A DNA stretch of 64,000 nt from Wolbachia endosymbiont (group E) of Neria commutata (GTDB taxonomy: Bacteria > Pseudomonadota > Alphaproteobacteria > Rickettsiales > Anaplasmataceae), in contig NZ_OZ034692.1 in the NCBI RefSeq assembly GCF_964026735.1, forward strand, positions 248,001 through 312,000, given 5' to 3'. The notes under the pieces are model-generated. The model was not told the DNA's origin. It saw nothing but the letters and a program-made list of their open reading frames with translations, and searched no databases. Below are positions 29,358 to 39,400 of this stretch, piece by piece (position 1 is the first letter of the stretch; each line of letters starts with the position of its first letter). The translations under genes and the position numbers were made by a program.

Positions 29358-29787
29358 CGATTATTGCTTTTCTCGCTAAATTATCAGCCTCCTCATTATA
29401 TCTATCTCCATTATGTGCTTTAACCCATTTCCAATCAATTTTGTGTTGTGAAGTAACACTATCTAACTCTTCCCACAATTCCATATTTTTTACCGGTTTT
29501 TTATTACTTGTCTTCCAGCCATTGATCTTCCACTTATTTATCCATTCTGTTATGCCATTCTTAATATAAAGACTATCCGTATACAGGCTAATGTTACAAG
29601 AAGTTTTTAACGCTTTCAGCCCATTGATCACCGCTGTTAACTCCATTTTATTGTTGGTAGTGTTTTCTTCCCTACCATATACATCTTTTCTATTATCCTG
29701 AAATAATAAAATAGCTGCCCATCCTCCCGCTCCAGGATTACCAGAACACGCTCCATCTGTATATATTGTAACTTCTTTTTGATTCAT
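29350..29787 (-). CDS. rnhA: ribonuclease HI
   Basis: This 145-residue endonuclease degrades RNA in RNA-DNA hybrids. The catalytic carboxylates are present: [15 protein letters not shown] (Asp10), [11 protein letters not shown] (Glu), [11 protein letters not shown] (Asp) and [14 protein letters not shown] (Asp). Its stop overlaps the start of the AsmA-like gene, so the two are probably cotranscribed. Intact. Confidence 0.97.
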   Translation of the reverse strand: MNQKEVTIYTDGACSGNPGAGGWAAILLFQDNRKDVYGREENTTNNKMELTAVINGLKALKTSCNISLYTDSLYIKNGITEWINKWKINGWKTSNKKPVKNMELWEELDSVTSQHKIDWKWVKAHNGDRYNEEADNLARKAIIDA

Positions 29788-29845
29788 CTTTGTCTGTATG
29801 AGTTAACAAAGTATATAGCTGCTTTTATGAAAGTACAATTTTAAT

Positions 29846-29891
29846 GAAAGGCTTTTACTCAAGACATATAGCTAACACAGACAAGCCTTTC
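29846..29891. repeat. inverted repeat upstream of IS scar
   Basis: GAAAGGCTT (29846-29854) and AAGCCTTTC (29883-29891) pair perfectly across a 28-nt loop. Function unknown. No T-run follows. Confidence 0.35.
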
Positions 29892-29910
29892 CGATCTTTG
29901 GAATATAGCT

Positions 29911-29954
29911 AAGACCCCCTGCTAAACAATTTGAAGCAAGTTGCTGATAAAACC
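29911..29954 (-). mobile_element. ISL2-like IS terminal scar
   Basis: GACCCCCTGCTAAACAATTT, then GAAGCAAGTTGCTGATAAAA, matches the outer end of the IS at 57393 (GACCCCCTGCGAAACAACGT, then GAAGCAAGTTGCTGATAAAA). Similarity stops at about 29954. Only this 44-bp tip is left, with a few substitutions that suggest an old event. Confidence 0.8.
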
Positions 29955-30627
29955 TGAGCTTCCCATCCCAGCTCCAAGGCCAAGCCTACCAAGTGAGAAC
30001 CCATATAATCCCGACGATAGTGGTTATATGGGTTCACCTCTATTCGGTGAAGAAAGATCGGAATCACCAACAAATAGTTCAGTAACAAGCATTTCGTCTG
30101 AGGGTGGTACATTATCAAGAACAGTAAGTGTAAGTTCAATATTAAGTGATGTTGAAAAAATCAGTGGTCCACAACCACAAGAGGAAACAAATCCTGAGCC
30201 TCCTACTCCAGCTCCAAGGCCAAGTGTATTAGGTAAGAAATTACATAAGTCTAAAGGTGATGATGATAGTAGTATAAATTCACCTGGATCAAATGAAGGA
30301 GAGCCAACACCTGTTGTCACTCCAGCGCGTGACGCTGAAATCCAGAAAGAACAAAAGCAGATCTCAGTGTCAGCTACTCGGGTGACAAAGGATAATAGTA
30401 GAAATTTCTGTACAGTTGGTTGTACTGTAGCAGCACTGGCTTGCTTTGCTATAGCAGGTTTTATGTCAGCTAATAAAACACCTGCCATTGCAACTTCGTT
30501 GGTAGTAGCAATAGGAGTATTATTTGCTATAGGAGCTTTAGCTGCGTTGTGCATTCCTTCTCCTTCAAGCGAATTATCACCTACGGGTTTAACTCATCAA
30601 GCTGCAAAAAGAGAGGGAGTAAATTAA
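29941..30627 (+). CDS. Pro/Ser-rich protein with C-terminal membrane hairpin, 5' end in an IS scar
   Basis: This 228-residue frame is open from a TTG at 29941 that lies inside the IS remnant, so the true N-terminus is probably lost and the start is doubtful. Residues 5-45 and 82-120 are a diverged duplication (PELPIPAPRPS..., PEPPTPAPRPS...). Two hydrophobic helices at about 152-205 (CTVAALACFAIAGFM; ATSLVVAIGVLFAIGALAAL) end the protein. The arrangement (disordered region plus C-terminal hairpin) resembles the end of the ankyrin protein at 6296. It may be a truncated effector or a surface protein. Confidence 0.5.
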   Translation: MLIKPELPIPAPRPSLPSENPYNPDDSGYMGSPLFGEERSESPTNSSVTSISSEGGTLSRTVSVSSILSDVEKISGPQPQEETNPEPPTPAPRPSVLGKKLHKSKGDDDSSINSPGSNEGEPTPVVTPARDAEIQKEQKQISVSATRVTKDNSRNFCTVGCTVAALACFAIAGFMSANKTPAIATSLVVAIGVLFAIGALAALCIPSPSSELSPTGLTHQAAKREGVN

Positions 30628-30719
30628 ATATAGGTTACTTGTGATGTACAAATGAACTCAGCTATTGTTTATTAATGTAAAAGTTGTTATAATTAAGAAG
30701 ATATTTTAAAGGTATTTAG

Positions 30720-31091
30720 TTGATGTGTATTCAATTGAATAAAATTTTGGTTTTAATAACTCTGCTCAGCTTCCTCTTTATACCATATTCCAGTGAAGCA
30801 AGCTCTTTAAGTGACGAGTTACAAGATATACAAGAGACGGTAAAAAACTTTATTTCTTCATTTTCGGTCAAAGAAACTGTAGAAAATATGAGCCCTTCAA
30901 CAATTATAGGAGTGTGTATAGCTGCAGTGGCATTTGCAATAATATTCAGAGGGCTGATTTTTTTCGCAATAATGTTTGGTATACTAATCATGATGTTTGG
31001 TAGCGCAGATAAAGCAACAGACTATTTAAAAGAGAAATTTAATTTAAAAGACTTAAAGTCCATTGTTCCGGAGCAGAAAAAGGCTAATTAA
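30720..31091 (+). CDS. virB2: VirB2-like type IV secretion pilin
   Basis: Start is TTG 30720 or the ATG one codon later. Residues 5-28 form a signal peptide (ILVLITLLSFLFIPYSSEA) with likely cleavage after SEA. The mature ~95 residues hold two adjacent hydrophobic helices (STIIGVCIAAVAFAIIF; LIFFAIMFGILIMMFG) joined by a short basic turn, as in VirB2/TrbC pilins. It sits 60 bp upstream of virB4-2, matching the virB2-virB4-2 pairing known in Anaplasmataceae. Sequence similarity is weak in this family, so the call rests on layout and neighbourhood. Confidence 0.75.
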   Translation: MMCIQLNKILVLITLLSFLFIPYSSEASSLSDELQDIQETVKNFISSFSVKETVENMSPSTIIGVCIAAVAFAIIFRGLIFFAIMFGILIMMFGSADKATDYLKEKFNLKDLKSIVPEQKKAN

Positions 31092-31151
31092 ATATTATTA
31101 TAATATTTTTAATTTCTTAAGTGAATACACATTATTACATATATATGTTGT

Positions 31152-33503
31152 ATGAAAATAAAAGCACCAGCAATTAACTATAAACTTGAAAAGAAAAATA
31201 ATTCAGCGTTATTAGAAAATATTGATTTAGATTTTATTCCTTATGCTTGCCATTACAATGAAGAAACTATACTAACCAAGCAAGGAGAATTATTAAAAAT
31301 AATCAAATTAGAAGATTACTCTTCCGCTGATAATTACAGTGACCTTAGAACTGAAATTAGAAAGAGCATATCAAAAAATGTTAATAGCCTATATTTTACT
31401 GTTTGGATTCATACTGTTAGAAAGCCTAATAAACTTACTTTACAGTGGGACAAGACTAACGATTTTTCTGACCAGTTACATTCAACCTGGTTTGATAAAT
31501 TAACTGATAGTAAATTGCAGTATATCAATGAATTGTATGTGGTTATATTACTTAGCGATTTTGGCGAATCTAGCAATAATTCACTATTTTTCAATCATAT
31601 AAAGAATAAACATAAGTTATCTTTACAAAAAAGATATCAGAATCTCAAGGAAGTAACTGACTTAATTCAAGACGATCTAGAGCCTTTTGGGGCTAAAAAA
31701 CTGAGTCTAAGATTTCATGAAGGTGAAATATACTCTGAAATGATAGAGTTTCTGCATTACATTGTAACGTTGACGCATAAAGATTATCCAATACATGAAA
31801 AAGACCTCTCACAATATGTTAGAAATTTAAAAATAGCTTTTGGTTTCAATACGTTTCAAACAATATTTGAAAATCAACAGAAATTTGGCTCTATTTTTAG
31901 CATAAAGGAATACCGGGAAGTTACTTTGAGCAATATAGATAAGTGCTTGCAGCTTGACTCTGAGCTTATTATTACAGAAATAATGATCTTTAGTAGTAAT
32001 AACAAAGCAGTAAAAGAGTTTAAAAAACAAATTAATATATTACAGATTAGTGAAGATAATAACTTAATTCAAAATTCAGGCATAGAAGAAGTAATAAAAC
32101 TTGAAAAGACTGCTGGTATAGACTTTTGCCAACAGAAAATTATTTTTACAATATTTGCAGATGACAGAAATAAATTAGCTGAGAATGTTAACGATTTATC
32201 TTCCATAATGGCGTTAGTTGGTTTAATGATGTTTAGAGCTGATTTACATATGGAGAATCATTTTTGGGCGCAGCTTCCAGGTAATTTTACTTTCATTACA
32301 CAACCGAAAAATATATTAACAAAATACGCTTGCAGTTTTGCCATGTTGCATGATGTTACATCAGGAACACTAAAAGGTGGAAAGTGGAAGGAAGCAGTAA
32401 CCGTTTTTTTCTCAAAAATAGGGAATCCTTACTTCTTTAACTTTCATGGAAAAAAAAGAAATGGTCACACTACAATACTTGGTGCTCCAAATTCAGGCAG
32501 AACTTCACTTATTAATTTTCTACTATCAGAATCAAGGAAATTTAATCCCAGAATTGTCATATTAGATAACACTGGAAAATCGATAATTTTCACTAAAGCG
32601 GTGGGTGGTAAATATTATATAGTTGATTCAAAATATAAAGATAAAAGCTTGAAGTTTAATCCATTAAACATTGAAGATAACTCTGCCAATCGCAATATGC
32701 TGTTTGAATTGATAAAAAGGATGGTATGTGACATCTCTATAGAAATAGAAGAAAAGATAAAAAAAATTGTGGATTCCATATTTGCAATACCAAGGGAATC
32801 CCGTTCCATTTCACAAATCTCTGAGGTGTTAAGTCTCTTAGGAGGCAGTATAAGTAAGTGGTGTGGTGATGGGGAGTTCGCCTATTTATTTCAAGATGGC
32901 AATGAATCAGATATTGACTGGGAAACTAAAACTATATCTCTCAATACTGCAAACCTCACAAAACAAAAAGAATGTATGTCCGTGATACTTTACTATTTTT
33001 TATATTCTTTTGAGGCAAAATGTGACGGTTCACCTGTAATACTTGTTTTGGATGAGGCATGGGAAATAAGCAATATTTTTCCTACAGAGAAAGAGTTTGA
33101 TAACTGGATGCAAAGAATGACGGAATTAAATGTTGTAGTAATTTTAAGTACAGAGAACTTAAATCTAGCATTTGCAAGTAAATTTACTCAATATTTAGAT
33201 AAACATATCGATACAAGAATTTTAATGCCGAATATCAATGCAAATAGACTCTATATGAAGGCGTTTTCTTTATCTAAAGAGGAATTGAATATAATTCTTC
33301 AAACACCTACTCAGGAGGGCTTGTTTTTAATAAAGCAATATAAGGGGTTAGTAACTTTAAATTTAAATTTGAAAGATATGCAAGAAATACATGTGCTTTC
33401 AGCTAATAAAGAGACTATAAAATTTATGTACGAGGCAATAAAGGAACAAGGAGAAGAAGTGAATGGTTGGTTACCGGTGTTTTATGAGAAATGTAAAGTT
33501 TAA
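31152..33503 (+). CDS. virB4-2: type IV secretion ATPase VirB4 (second paralogue, VirB4-2)
   Basis: This is a 783-residue VirB4/CagE-type protein with an N-terminal domain (about 1-400) and a C-terminal RecA-like ATPase domain. Walker A is at residues 444-452 but reads GAPNSGRTS: the invariant lysine is arginine (codon AGA, 32499-32501). Walker B is VILVLDEAWE near 630, intact, followed by a conserved region with LSTENLNLAFASKF. Its place between a VirB2-like pilin and a VirB6-like secreted protein fits the virB4-2 locus of Rickettsiales. The R-for-K change would be expected to impair ATP hydrolysis. The stop overlaps the next gene by 20 bp. Confidence 0.92.
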   Translation: MKIKAPAINYKLEKKNNSALLENIDLDFIPYACHYNEETILTKQGELLKIIKLEDYSSADNYSDLRTEIRKSISKNVNSLYFTVWIHTVRKPNKLTLQWDKTNDFSDQLHSTWFDKLTDSKLQYINELYVVILLSDFGESSNNSLFFNHIKNKHKLSLQKRYQNLKEVTDLIQDDLEPFGAKKLSLRFHEGEIYSEMIEFLHYIVTLTHKDYPIHEKDLSQYVRNLKIAFGFNTFQTIFENQQKFGSIFSIKEYREVTLSNIDKCLQLDSELIITEIMIFSSNNKAVKEFKKQINILQISEDNNLIQNSGIEEVIKLEKTAGIDFCQQKIIFTIFADDRNKLAENVNDLSSIMALVGLMMFRADLHMENHFWAQLPGNFTFITQPKNILTKYACSFAMLHDVTSGTLKGGKWKEAVTVFFSKIGNPYFFNFHGKKRNGHTTILGAPNSGRTSLINFLLSESRKFNPRIVILDNTGKSIIFTKAVGGKYYIVDSKYKDKSLKFNPLNIEDNSANRNMLFELIKRMVCDISIEIEEKIKKIVDSIFAIPRESRSISQISEVLSLLGGSISKWCGDGEFAYLFQDGNESDIDWETKTISLNTANLTKQKECMSVILYYFLYSFEAKCDGSPVILVLDEAWEISNIFPTEKEFDNWMQRMTELNVVVILSTENLNLAFASKFTQYLDKHIDTRILMPNINANRLYMKAFSLSKEELNIILQTPTQEGLFLIKQYKGLVTLNLNLKDMQEIHVLSANKETIKFMYEAIKEQGEEVNGWLPVFYEKCKV

Positions 33504-36366
33504 TTTTTTATTGATATTCTTTTTGATCTTTGGTCTTTCATATCAAGGATATGCGGATTGCCCATGGAATGCGGAAAGTAATACTGAATTTTCCTCAGCA
33601 TTTGGATGGAAAGGATGGCGTAAAGAAATCAAAGTTATAGCGATAAAAGATCAAGGCATTGATGGTTATTTCAATCCAAAAATCAAGGTATGCAGTAAGG
33701 GTGGAGAGAGTTATCCGGAGTATTGCCACGAATTATATAGTGGAACTTCATGTAGAATAATATATGGTAATGGCACAACTCAAGCTTCCGGTGCTGCAGT
33801 TTCTGCAATGACTTTCATTGATTGGGAAGGAAATAAGACATCCATTGGTGCAAAAATGGGAGAAGGTCTTAAATGGGAATGGGCAGATGGTCTAACTGAT
33901 AAAGAAAAAGAGAAATTTGCTAATTCTCCTAAGATATGTGCTTGCATGCAAAAAGGTGCTTGTATGAGTGGTGCTTCTGCATGGGGTGCTAAAGCATTTT
34001 CAGGATATAATATTTTCCGCCCTGGCGAAATGCAAAACGTTTGTGATACTTGCTATCAAACAAAAGTAAAATGTGCTCCGGTTCCCCTTGCACCTGGACC
34101 TCCACCATTCTGCACACAACTTGGAATGTCACCACCACAAGTGAGAATTGTCCCTATAACAAATAAAGAGGATGACGATGAAAGGAATGATTATTTCGAT
34201 CCTAAAGTTAAAGTGATTATTGGAAATATGAAAGATGAAAACGGAAAAGTTGGAAAAAAAATAGATTTTCCTAAAGAGTATGGAAAAGATAAAGCTAAGA
34301 AGCTCTCTATTTCAGATAACTGGAACACTAAACATTATTTCGAAACTTATAAAGAAAAAAGTAAGCTCTGTGCTGAATATTATGGAACTCAAGAGATAGA
34401 CAAAAAAAATTGGCAATTCAGTCGTTGTTTTCCTGCGCCACATGCTCCAGAACCTGAAATAGTCGAAATAGTAAAAGACCCGCTTGGAAACCCAAGCAAT
34501 ACGTTAAAAATAAAAATAAAGATGAGTCAAGAAAGTTGTACGAGGCAGGCACGTGGAGATTACAGTGGTGATTCTTGTACTTTTAACGTTAATACCAATT
34601 CTACTAATATTGGCCCTCTATCATTAAAAGTAGAAAAGCCAAAAATAATAAAAAAAACTGCTGATAGCAGTGACAATCAAAGTGCTATTGGCGCTATTAT
34701 AGAAAAGATATTAAATCAAAGCAAAGGTGAAGATTTTAAAATTTTGAAAGAATATGGCTATGTTCCTGATATAGAAGCAGAATGCAAAGCACCAGCAAAG
34801 GATGAAAAAGGTAACACTATTTGTAAATCAAATGATTTAGGACAGCCAGAAATAGAAATAAAATATAAAGCAAATGACAAGAGCAGAATGCTTTGTCTTT
34901 CTGGTTGGAAACCAGAACCAGAAGAGTTTGTTCTTGAAAGAGAAGATAAAGTAATGTCACTAAAAAAGATTGGAGCAAACTACGCCAAGTATAATACCGT
35001 TTACTCAAAGGAATCAAATCAATTTTATTACTTTCCACGCAATGAAACAGTTGACTTATTGGCAAAGCCCCAGAGTCAACTAAATGAAATGATATTTAAT
35101 AAGCATGGATATGTTTCCATTCCTGAGGAAAATAACGGTAGGAAGAATTGCATTGTGAAAGAGACTAGCCAAGTGGACGCAAAACAAGACTGGAATGAAT
35201 GTAAAATAGTATATGAATTGAAAGATGCAGAATACAAAGCAGAATGTAAGCAAGATGGTAAACAATGTAATCAAAGCAATGAACGATGTAATCAATGCGA
35301 TGAAGGCTGCATGCGTTTTAATAATGTATGTGAACGCTCAACACAATATGTGAATAAAGATAATAATCAACATTTCTATTTAAAAATTTCACAAGAACAA
35401 GATGATACAGTTAAAATACTGGAAGTACCGACTAAAGCAAACAGCACAGAGGTTTTTTATGCTGATAGATTATGCAGGTTTGATTTAGAAGGTTTAAAAA
35501 AGAGATTGCATGAAATAATAATGAAGCAGTTGCAAGCTAAGAAAGACCATTGGGAAAATACTAAGACTTACGGTCCTTCAAACAGGGACAAGTATACAGG
35601 TAATTTGTCACAATATGACCATGTTGAAATAGAAGCATGGGGTGGCGGTGAACCAGGTCATATAATTGGCAAAGCTTATTCTACGAAAGATAGATCAGGA
35701 ATGCCTGGGGACTACATAAAAGCTAAATTGAAGATTGATCCTAACTACCCTATAATTCGAGTTAAAGTTACTGAGGGAGGTGGTAATAGGGAAGACATAG
35801 AGTCAGATAAAAATGGAGGTGCAACTGTAATAGAAATGTGTGATTTAAAAAAGCAAAATTGCCGGCCATTAATTACAGTTGCAGGTGGGGGTGCCGATAA
35901 AGAACCTTGGGAGGAGAAAGAAACGGTGCTGCACAGAGAAGACTTAAAGTTGGAAGGAAAAATTGTAAAAGCAGAAAATTTTAAGCCTACTGAAGATAAT
36001 AAAATACCATATATAAAAGACGGTAAAATAGAGTATGAAACGGTAAGTAAATGCAGTAACTCAAGAAGAACCATACATGGTGCGGGTGGTTGCATTAATA
36101 AAAGTAATGAAATTTATAGTAAAGGTTCTCCTGGCTATGCAATTATTAAACCTATACTGAAAGCAATTAATCCCAAAACAGTAGACGATGCTATTAATCG
36201 GATTGTAAACAATCCAAACATCATAACTAGTGATGGTTCTCTAATAAAAGAGCTCAGTGATGACTCTCCGATAAAGGAACTTATTGGCGATTCTCTGATA
36301 AGCAAACTTGATCCTAAGATAATAGAAACTATTAAGGAAGAAATTAGAAAAGAATTGTTGGGCTAA
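33484..36366 (+). CDS. secreted Cys-rich protein resembling the VirB6 N-terminal domain of Rickettsiales
   Basis: Start ATG 33484 is preferred over 33463 because it places a signal peptide at the N-terminus (KFNFLLIFFLIFGLSYQGYA, cleavage near YADC). The ~960-residue product has many cysteines and a signature CAPVPLAPGPPPFC near residue 205, which I associate with the periplasmic domain of rickettsial VirB6 proteins. A Gly-rich region (AWGGGEPGHIIG; LITVAGGGAD; GAGGC; GSPGYAIIKP) covers about 715-890. There is no multi-helix TrbL/VirB6 membrane domain, so it is a detached extracytoplasmic VirB6-like part. It overlaps virB4-2 by 20 bp and is probably in its operon. Confidence 0.75.
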   Translation: MRNVKFNFLLIFFLIFGLSYQGYADCPWNAESNTEFSSAFGWKGWRKEIKVIAIKDQGIDGYFNPKIKVCSKGGESYPEYCHELYSGTSCRIIYGNGTTQASGAAVSAMTFIDWEGNKTSIGAKMGEGLKWEWADGLTDKEKEKFANSPKICACMQKGACMSGASAWGAKAFSGYNIFRPGEMQNVCDTCYQTKVKCAPVPLAPGPPPFCTQLGMSPPQVRIVPITNKEDDDERNDYFDPKVKVIIGNMKDENGKVGKKIDFPKEYGKDKAKKLSISDNWNTKHYFETYKEKSKLCAEYYGTQEIDKKNWQFSRCFPAPHAPEPEIVEIVKDPLGNPSNTLKIKIKMSQESCTRQARGDYSGDSCTFNVNTNSTNIGPLSLKVEKPKIIKKTADSSDNQSAIGAIIEKILNQSKGEDFKILKEYGYVPDIEAECKAPAKDEKGNTICKSNDLGQPEIEIKYKANDKSRMLCLSGWKPEPEEFVLEREDKVMSLKKIGANYAKYNTVYSKESNQFYYFPRNETVDLLAKPQSQLNEMIFNKHGYVSIPEENNGRKNCIVKETSQVDAKQDWNECKIVYELKDAEYKAECKQDGKQCNQSNERCNQCDEGCMRFNNVCERSTQYVNKDNNQHFYLKISQEQDDTVKILEVPTKANSTEVFYADRLCRFDLEGLKKRLHEIIMKQLQAKKDHWENTKTYGPSNRDKYTGNLSQYDHVEIEAWGGGEPGHIIGKAYSTKDRSGMPGDYIKAKLKIDPNYPIIRVKVTEGGGNREDIESDKNGGATVIEMCDLKKQNCRPLITVAGGGADKEPWEEKETVLHREDLKLEGKIVKAENFKPTEDNKIPYIKDGKIEYETVSKCSNSRRTIHGAGGCINKSNEIYSKGSPGYAIIKPILKAINPKTVDDAINRIVNNPNIITSDGSLIKELSDDSPIKELIGDSLISKLDPKIIETIKEEIRKELLG

Positions 36367-36417
36367 ATTATCAACTGTAATCCAAGAAAGCGCTGAATTA
36401 TCAGTTGACGTGATGAG

Positions 36418-39400
36418 TTACCCTAAACTAAATATGGGTATAGACAGATTCTGCCACCAATCGTTCCCAGACTCTAAGCGACAGAAGTTTAGATTAGAAT
36501 CAACAGGAGGACGACCTTTGGCTGTAGGCCGCTTCGTAGTATTCGAGTTATCTAGGTTTGGCGGACGAGCAATAAAATCTTTGGCTGTAGCCTGCACAGG
36601 ATCTAAGCTATCTGGGCTTGGATCTATAAAAGAACTAGCAGGACAGTCTTTCTTTTGGGATGCAGCTATTGCTGCAACTGCAAGTTGTTGAAGTATTTGA
36701 GCAAATTCCTCTCTTGCTGTTAGATCATCACTCCAGATAGTTTCAGAGTTAGGTTTTTGTAATTTATTTAAAAGTATCATCAAAAATTCATAAACGTCCT
36801 TCAGAATATCATCTTGGTCTTTTCCCTCACCAAATTTTTTAATTGTTTTTTTTGCTTCCTTTATACTGGTGTCTGAGACCTTTTTGACTACTGCTCTAAC
36901 AAACTTGTTGCTTTTTGATGTATCTAGCTCAGCTGCTGCAAAACACAAAGCGTTTTTAAGGAGGTTCATTGTTGTAAACATAGGAATTCCGCTTTTGACG
37001 TCAGCAGTATAAATCTCTTGAGTAAGAGGATTAAACGATTGTAAATTCAGACCTTTTCCTTCAAACCCCTCTCTCAGTGAATTAATAAGCATGCTAGATA
37101 GATCATTATTACTGATACCTAAATGATTTTGTAATAAGCTACCTAAGTGATTTTGTGATAAGCTACCTAAGTGATTTTGTAATAAGCTACTTAAGTGTTC
37201 TTGTAACTTAGCTGTCACATTGTTGGATGGATTACTAGTTTGACCAAAATTAATATTATTTAGTAAGTTAAGGCCCTTACTTATACCATTGATATGATGA
37301 TTAACTTTTGCGGGTGCAATCATCAATAGGATCTCGCCCATATACCCGAAAACTTTAGAAACATCATTTTTTCCTATTTTATCAAACTTTCTATCCACTA
37401 AGTTTTGGTAAAGTTTATTGATTTCCTCTACTTTATCCGCTGAACTGTTACCACTGGATTCCATTGCTTCAAATGCCATTTTTAGAGCTCCGTCATTCAT
37501 CAGTGGCATCATTATATTAGTAAATAACTCTAGAAAGACCGTAGAAGAGATGTAATCATCCTTATCTTTATCATTTGTGAGAAAATAGCAAAACACTGCC
37601 AGTGTCCATATAGTGCGATTCAGTCCATAATTCTTCTCAATACTTTTATATACTAATAACCTATTACATATATTCGTCTGCTTAGCAGGGTCTTGTAAAT
37701 TTCGCTTTGCTTCATTTAGCTCATCTATTTCTTTTGCTAATCCTTTTTGCGTTTTTTGTATTTTTTCAAGCCTTGTCTTTTCTTCTGTCAATTTATTAAT
37801 GTATGAAAGCAGTTCTCTTGCATCATTGTATGTTGCTTTATCTATGTCAAAATCAGCAATACCTTCGCATATCAAATTGTACAATACTTCAATCTGAGTT
37901 TTATTTTTACACTTTTCTATGTTTTTCAGAGTTTTTTCCTGAGCTTTTTTCAAGTTTTCTTTAATATCTTGCTCTTGCTCTCTTGGCATTGCTTTTATAT
38001 GCTTAGCACCTTCCATAAGTGCTGTGCTTAGTTCTTTTACTCCTCTTTCTATATTATCTTTTTCACTGCGTTGAAGCGAATACGATGTGCTTTTGTATGA
38101 AGATAATAATGTAGTTACTTTTTCTTTGATTATGCTAATGTTCTCTTCGTTGAAAAAATCTTTATATTTTTCAGTAATAACTGAAATCTCCTTTATTGTG
38201 TGGTTCAAGGATTCGATTTTTTCTCTATTTGTATAATCAGGAACTGAAGAGACCAACTGAATATTTTTTATATCATTTCGAAGTTTTTCTTGCGCATTAC
38301 GTAACGCTTGATCAAGATCTGATAGCTTAACAGCCTCTTCTAATTTACTTTTTAGTTCCTTTATATTTATTTCCAGGATATCAATTTCGCCTTTCAAACC
38401 TTCAGTTTCAAAAGCATTCAAGTCCTTATAATGTTTTTTCTTAGATTCGCTTAAAGATTTTTTTAACTTATTTAACTCTTCTTCAATGCCGCCTAGTTGC
38501 TCTTTTATAATGCTATTCTTTTCACTCTCAGTGATTTCTTTCTGCGTTACACCATCTTCTCTTTTTATCGGTCCAACAGTTTCGTGTATTTTGTTGAACG
38601 CATCTTGAAGCTCTGTCCTTTCATTAACCAAATTCGCCTTGTTTGCTTCTAGCTCTTTTATCTCTGCCTCTGAAGGTTTCGTTTCTTTTGCAAGTTGAGC
38701 TGCTGCTTTTTTAAGCAACATCCTATCATTAAGGGTAAGTGGATCAACTTTTTTCGAAACTTCAGTAATTTTTTCTTGTGTAGGATTAAGCCTCCAATGC
38801 CATAAACGCAACACTAATGTGCACAGTTCTATGATTAAACGTTTAAGAAAATTGCCATCTATTTTCAATTTCTCTTTAATTTTATCTCTTTCTTTCTTAT
38901 GAGGCTTAAGTTTTTCATAGAGCTCGCTCAATTCACCCGTAATTTTATCTATTTTTGAATCAAGACCATTGATGTTAATTGTTATTGCGCCATCCCCTAT
39001 TTTTATGTCTTTCTCTTCGCACTCTGCTTTCAGTGTGGAAGTGACATTTTCTAAAGTTTTAATAAAAGTTTTGAATGCCTCAACATTTTTATATCCGCTG
39101 TGATTATATAGCTCATGGTGTGCATCAAAAACACATTTAACAACTGCTGAGGCAACTTCGCTTTCCCCAGCGTCATCATATCCACTAATAATATCTTTAA
39201 TCTGCTCAGTCACTTTTTTAGCAAATTCTCGTGTGTCAATTTTACTTTCTTCTGTTGCACCAACATCAAAAGGATCGCCATCGTCAAGTTGTTTTTTCAC
39301 CTTCTTAGCAGACTTGCCAATTTTAGAAGAACTAACAAAAGATGACGATACGTCTGCCCCTGATCTACGACCAGACCTACCAACACCCTGTTGCAGTTGT

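Noticed and set aside
30024-30554. Minus-strand 176-codon frame
   Set aside because: It is the reverse of the Pro/Ser-rich gene at 29941; its composition reflects that gene.
33463-33483. Earlier start for the VirB6-like protein
   Set aside because: It would add seven residues before a good signal peptide and deepen the overlap with virB4-2; the ATG at 33484 fits better.
37112-37210. A CRISPR-like array
   Set aside because: The units are 24 bp directly adjacent, in frame with the protein and without spacers; no cas genes nearby.
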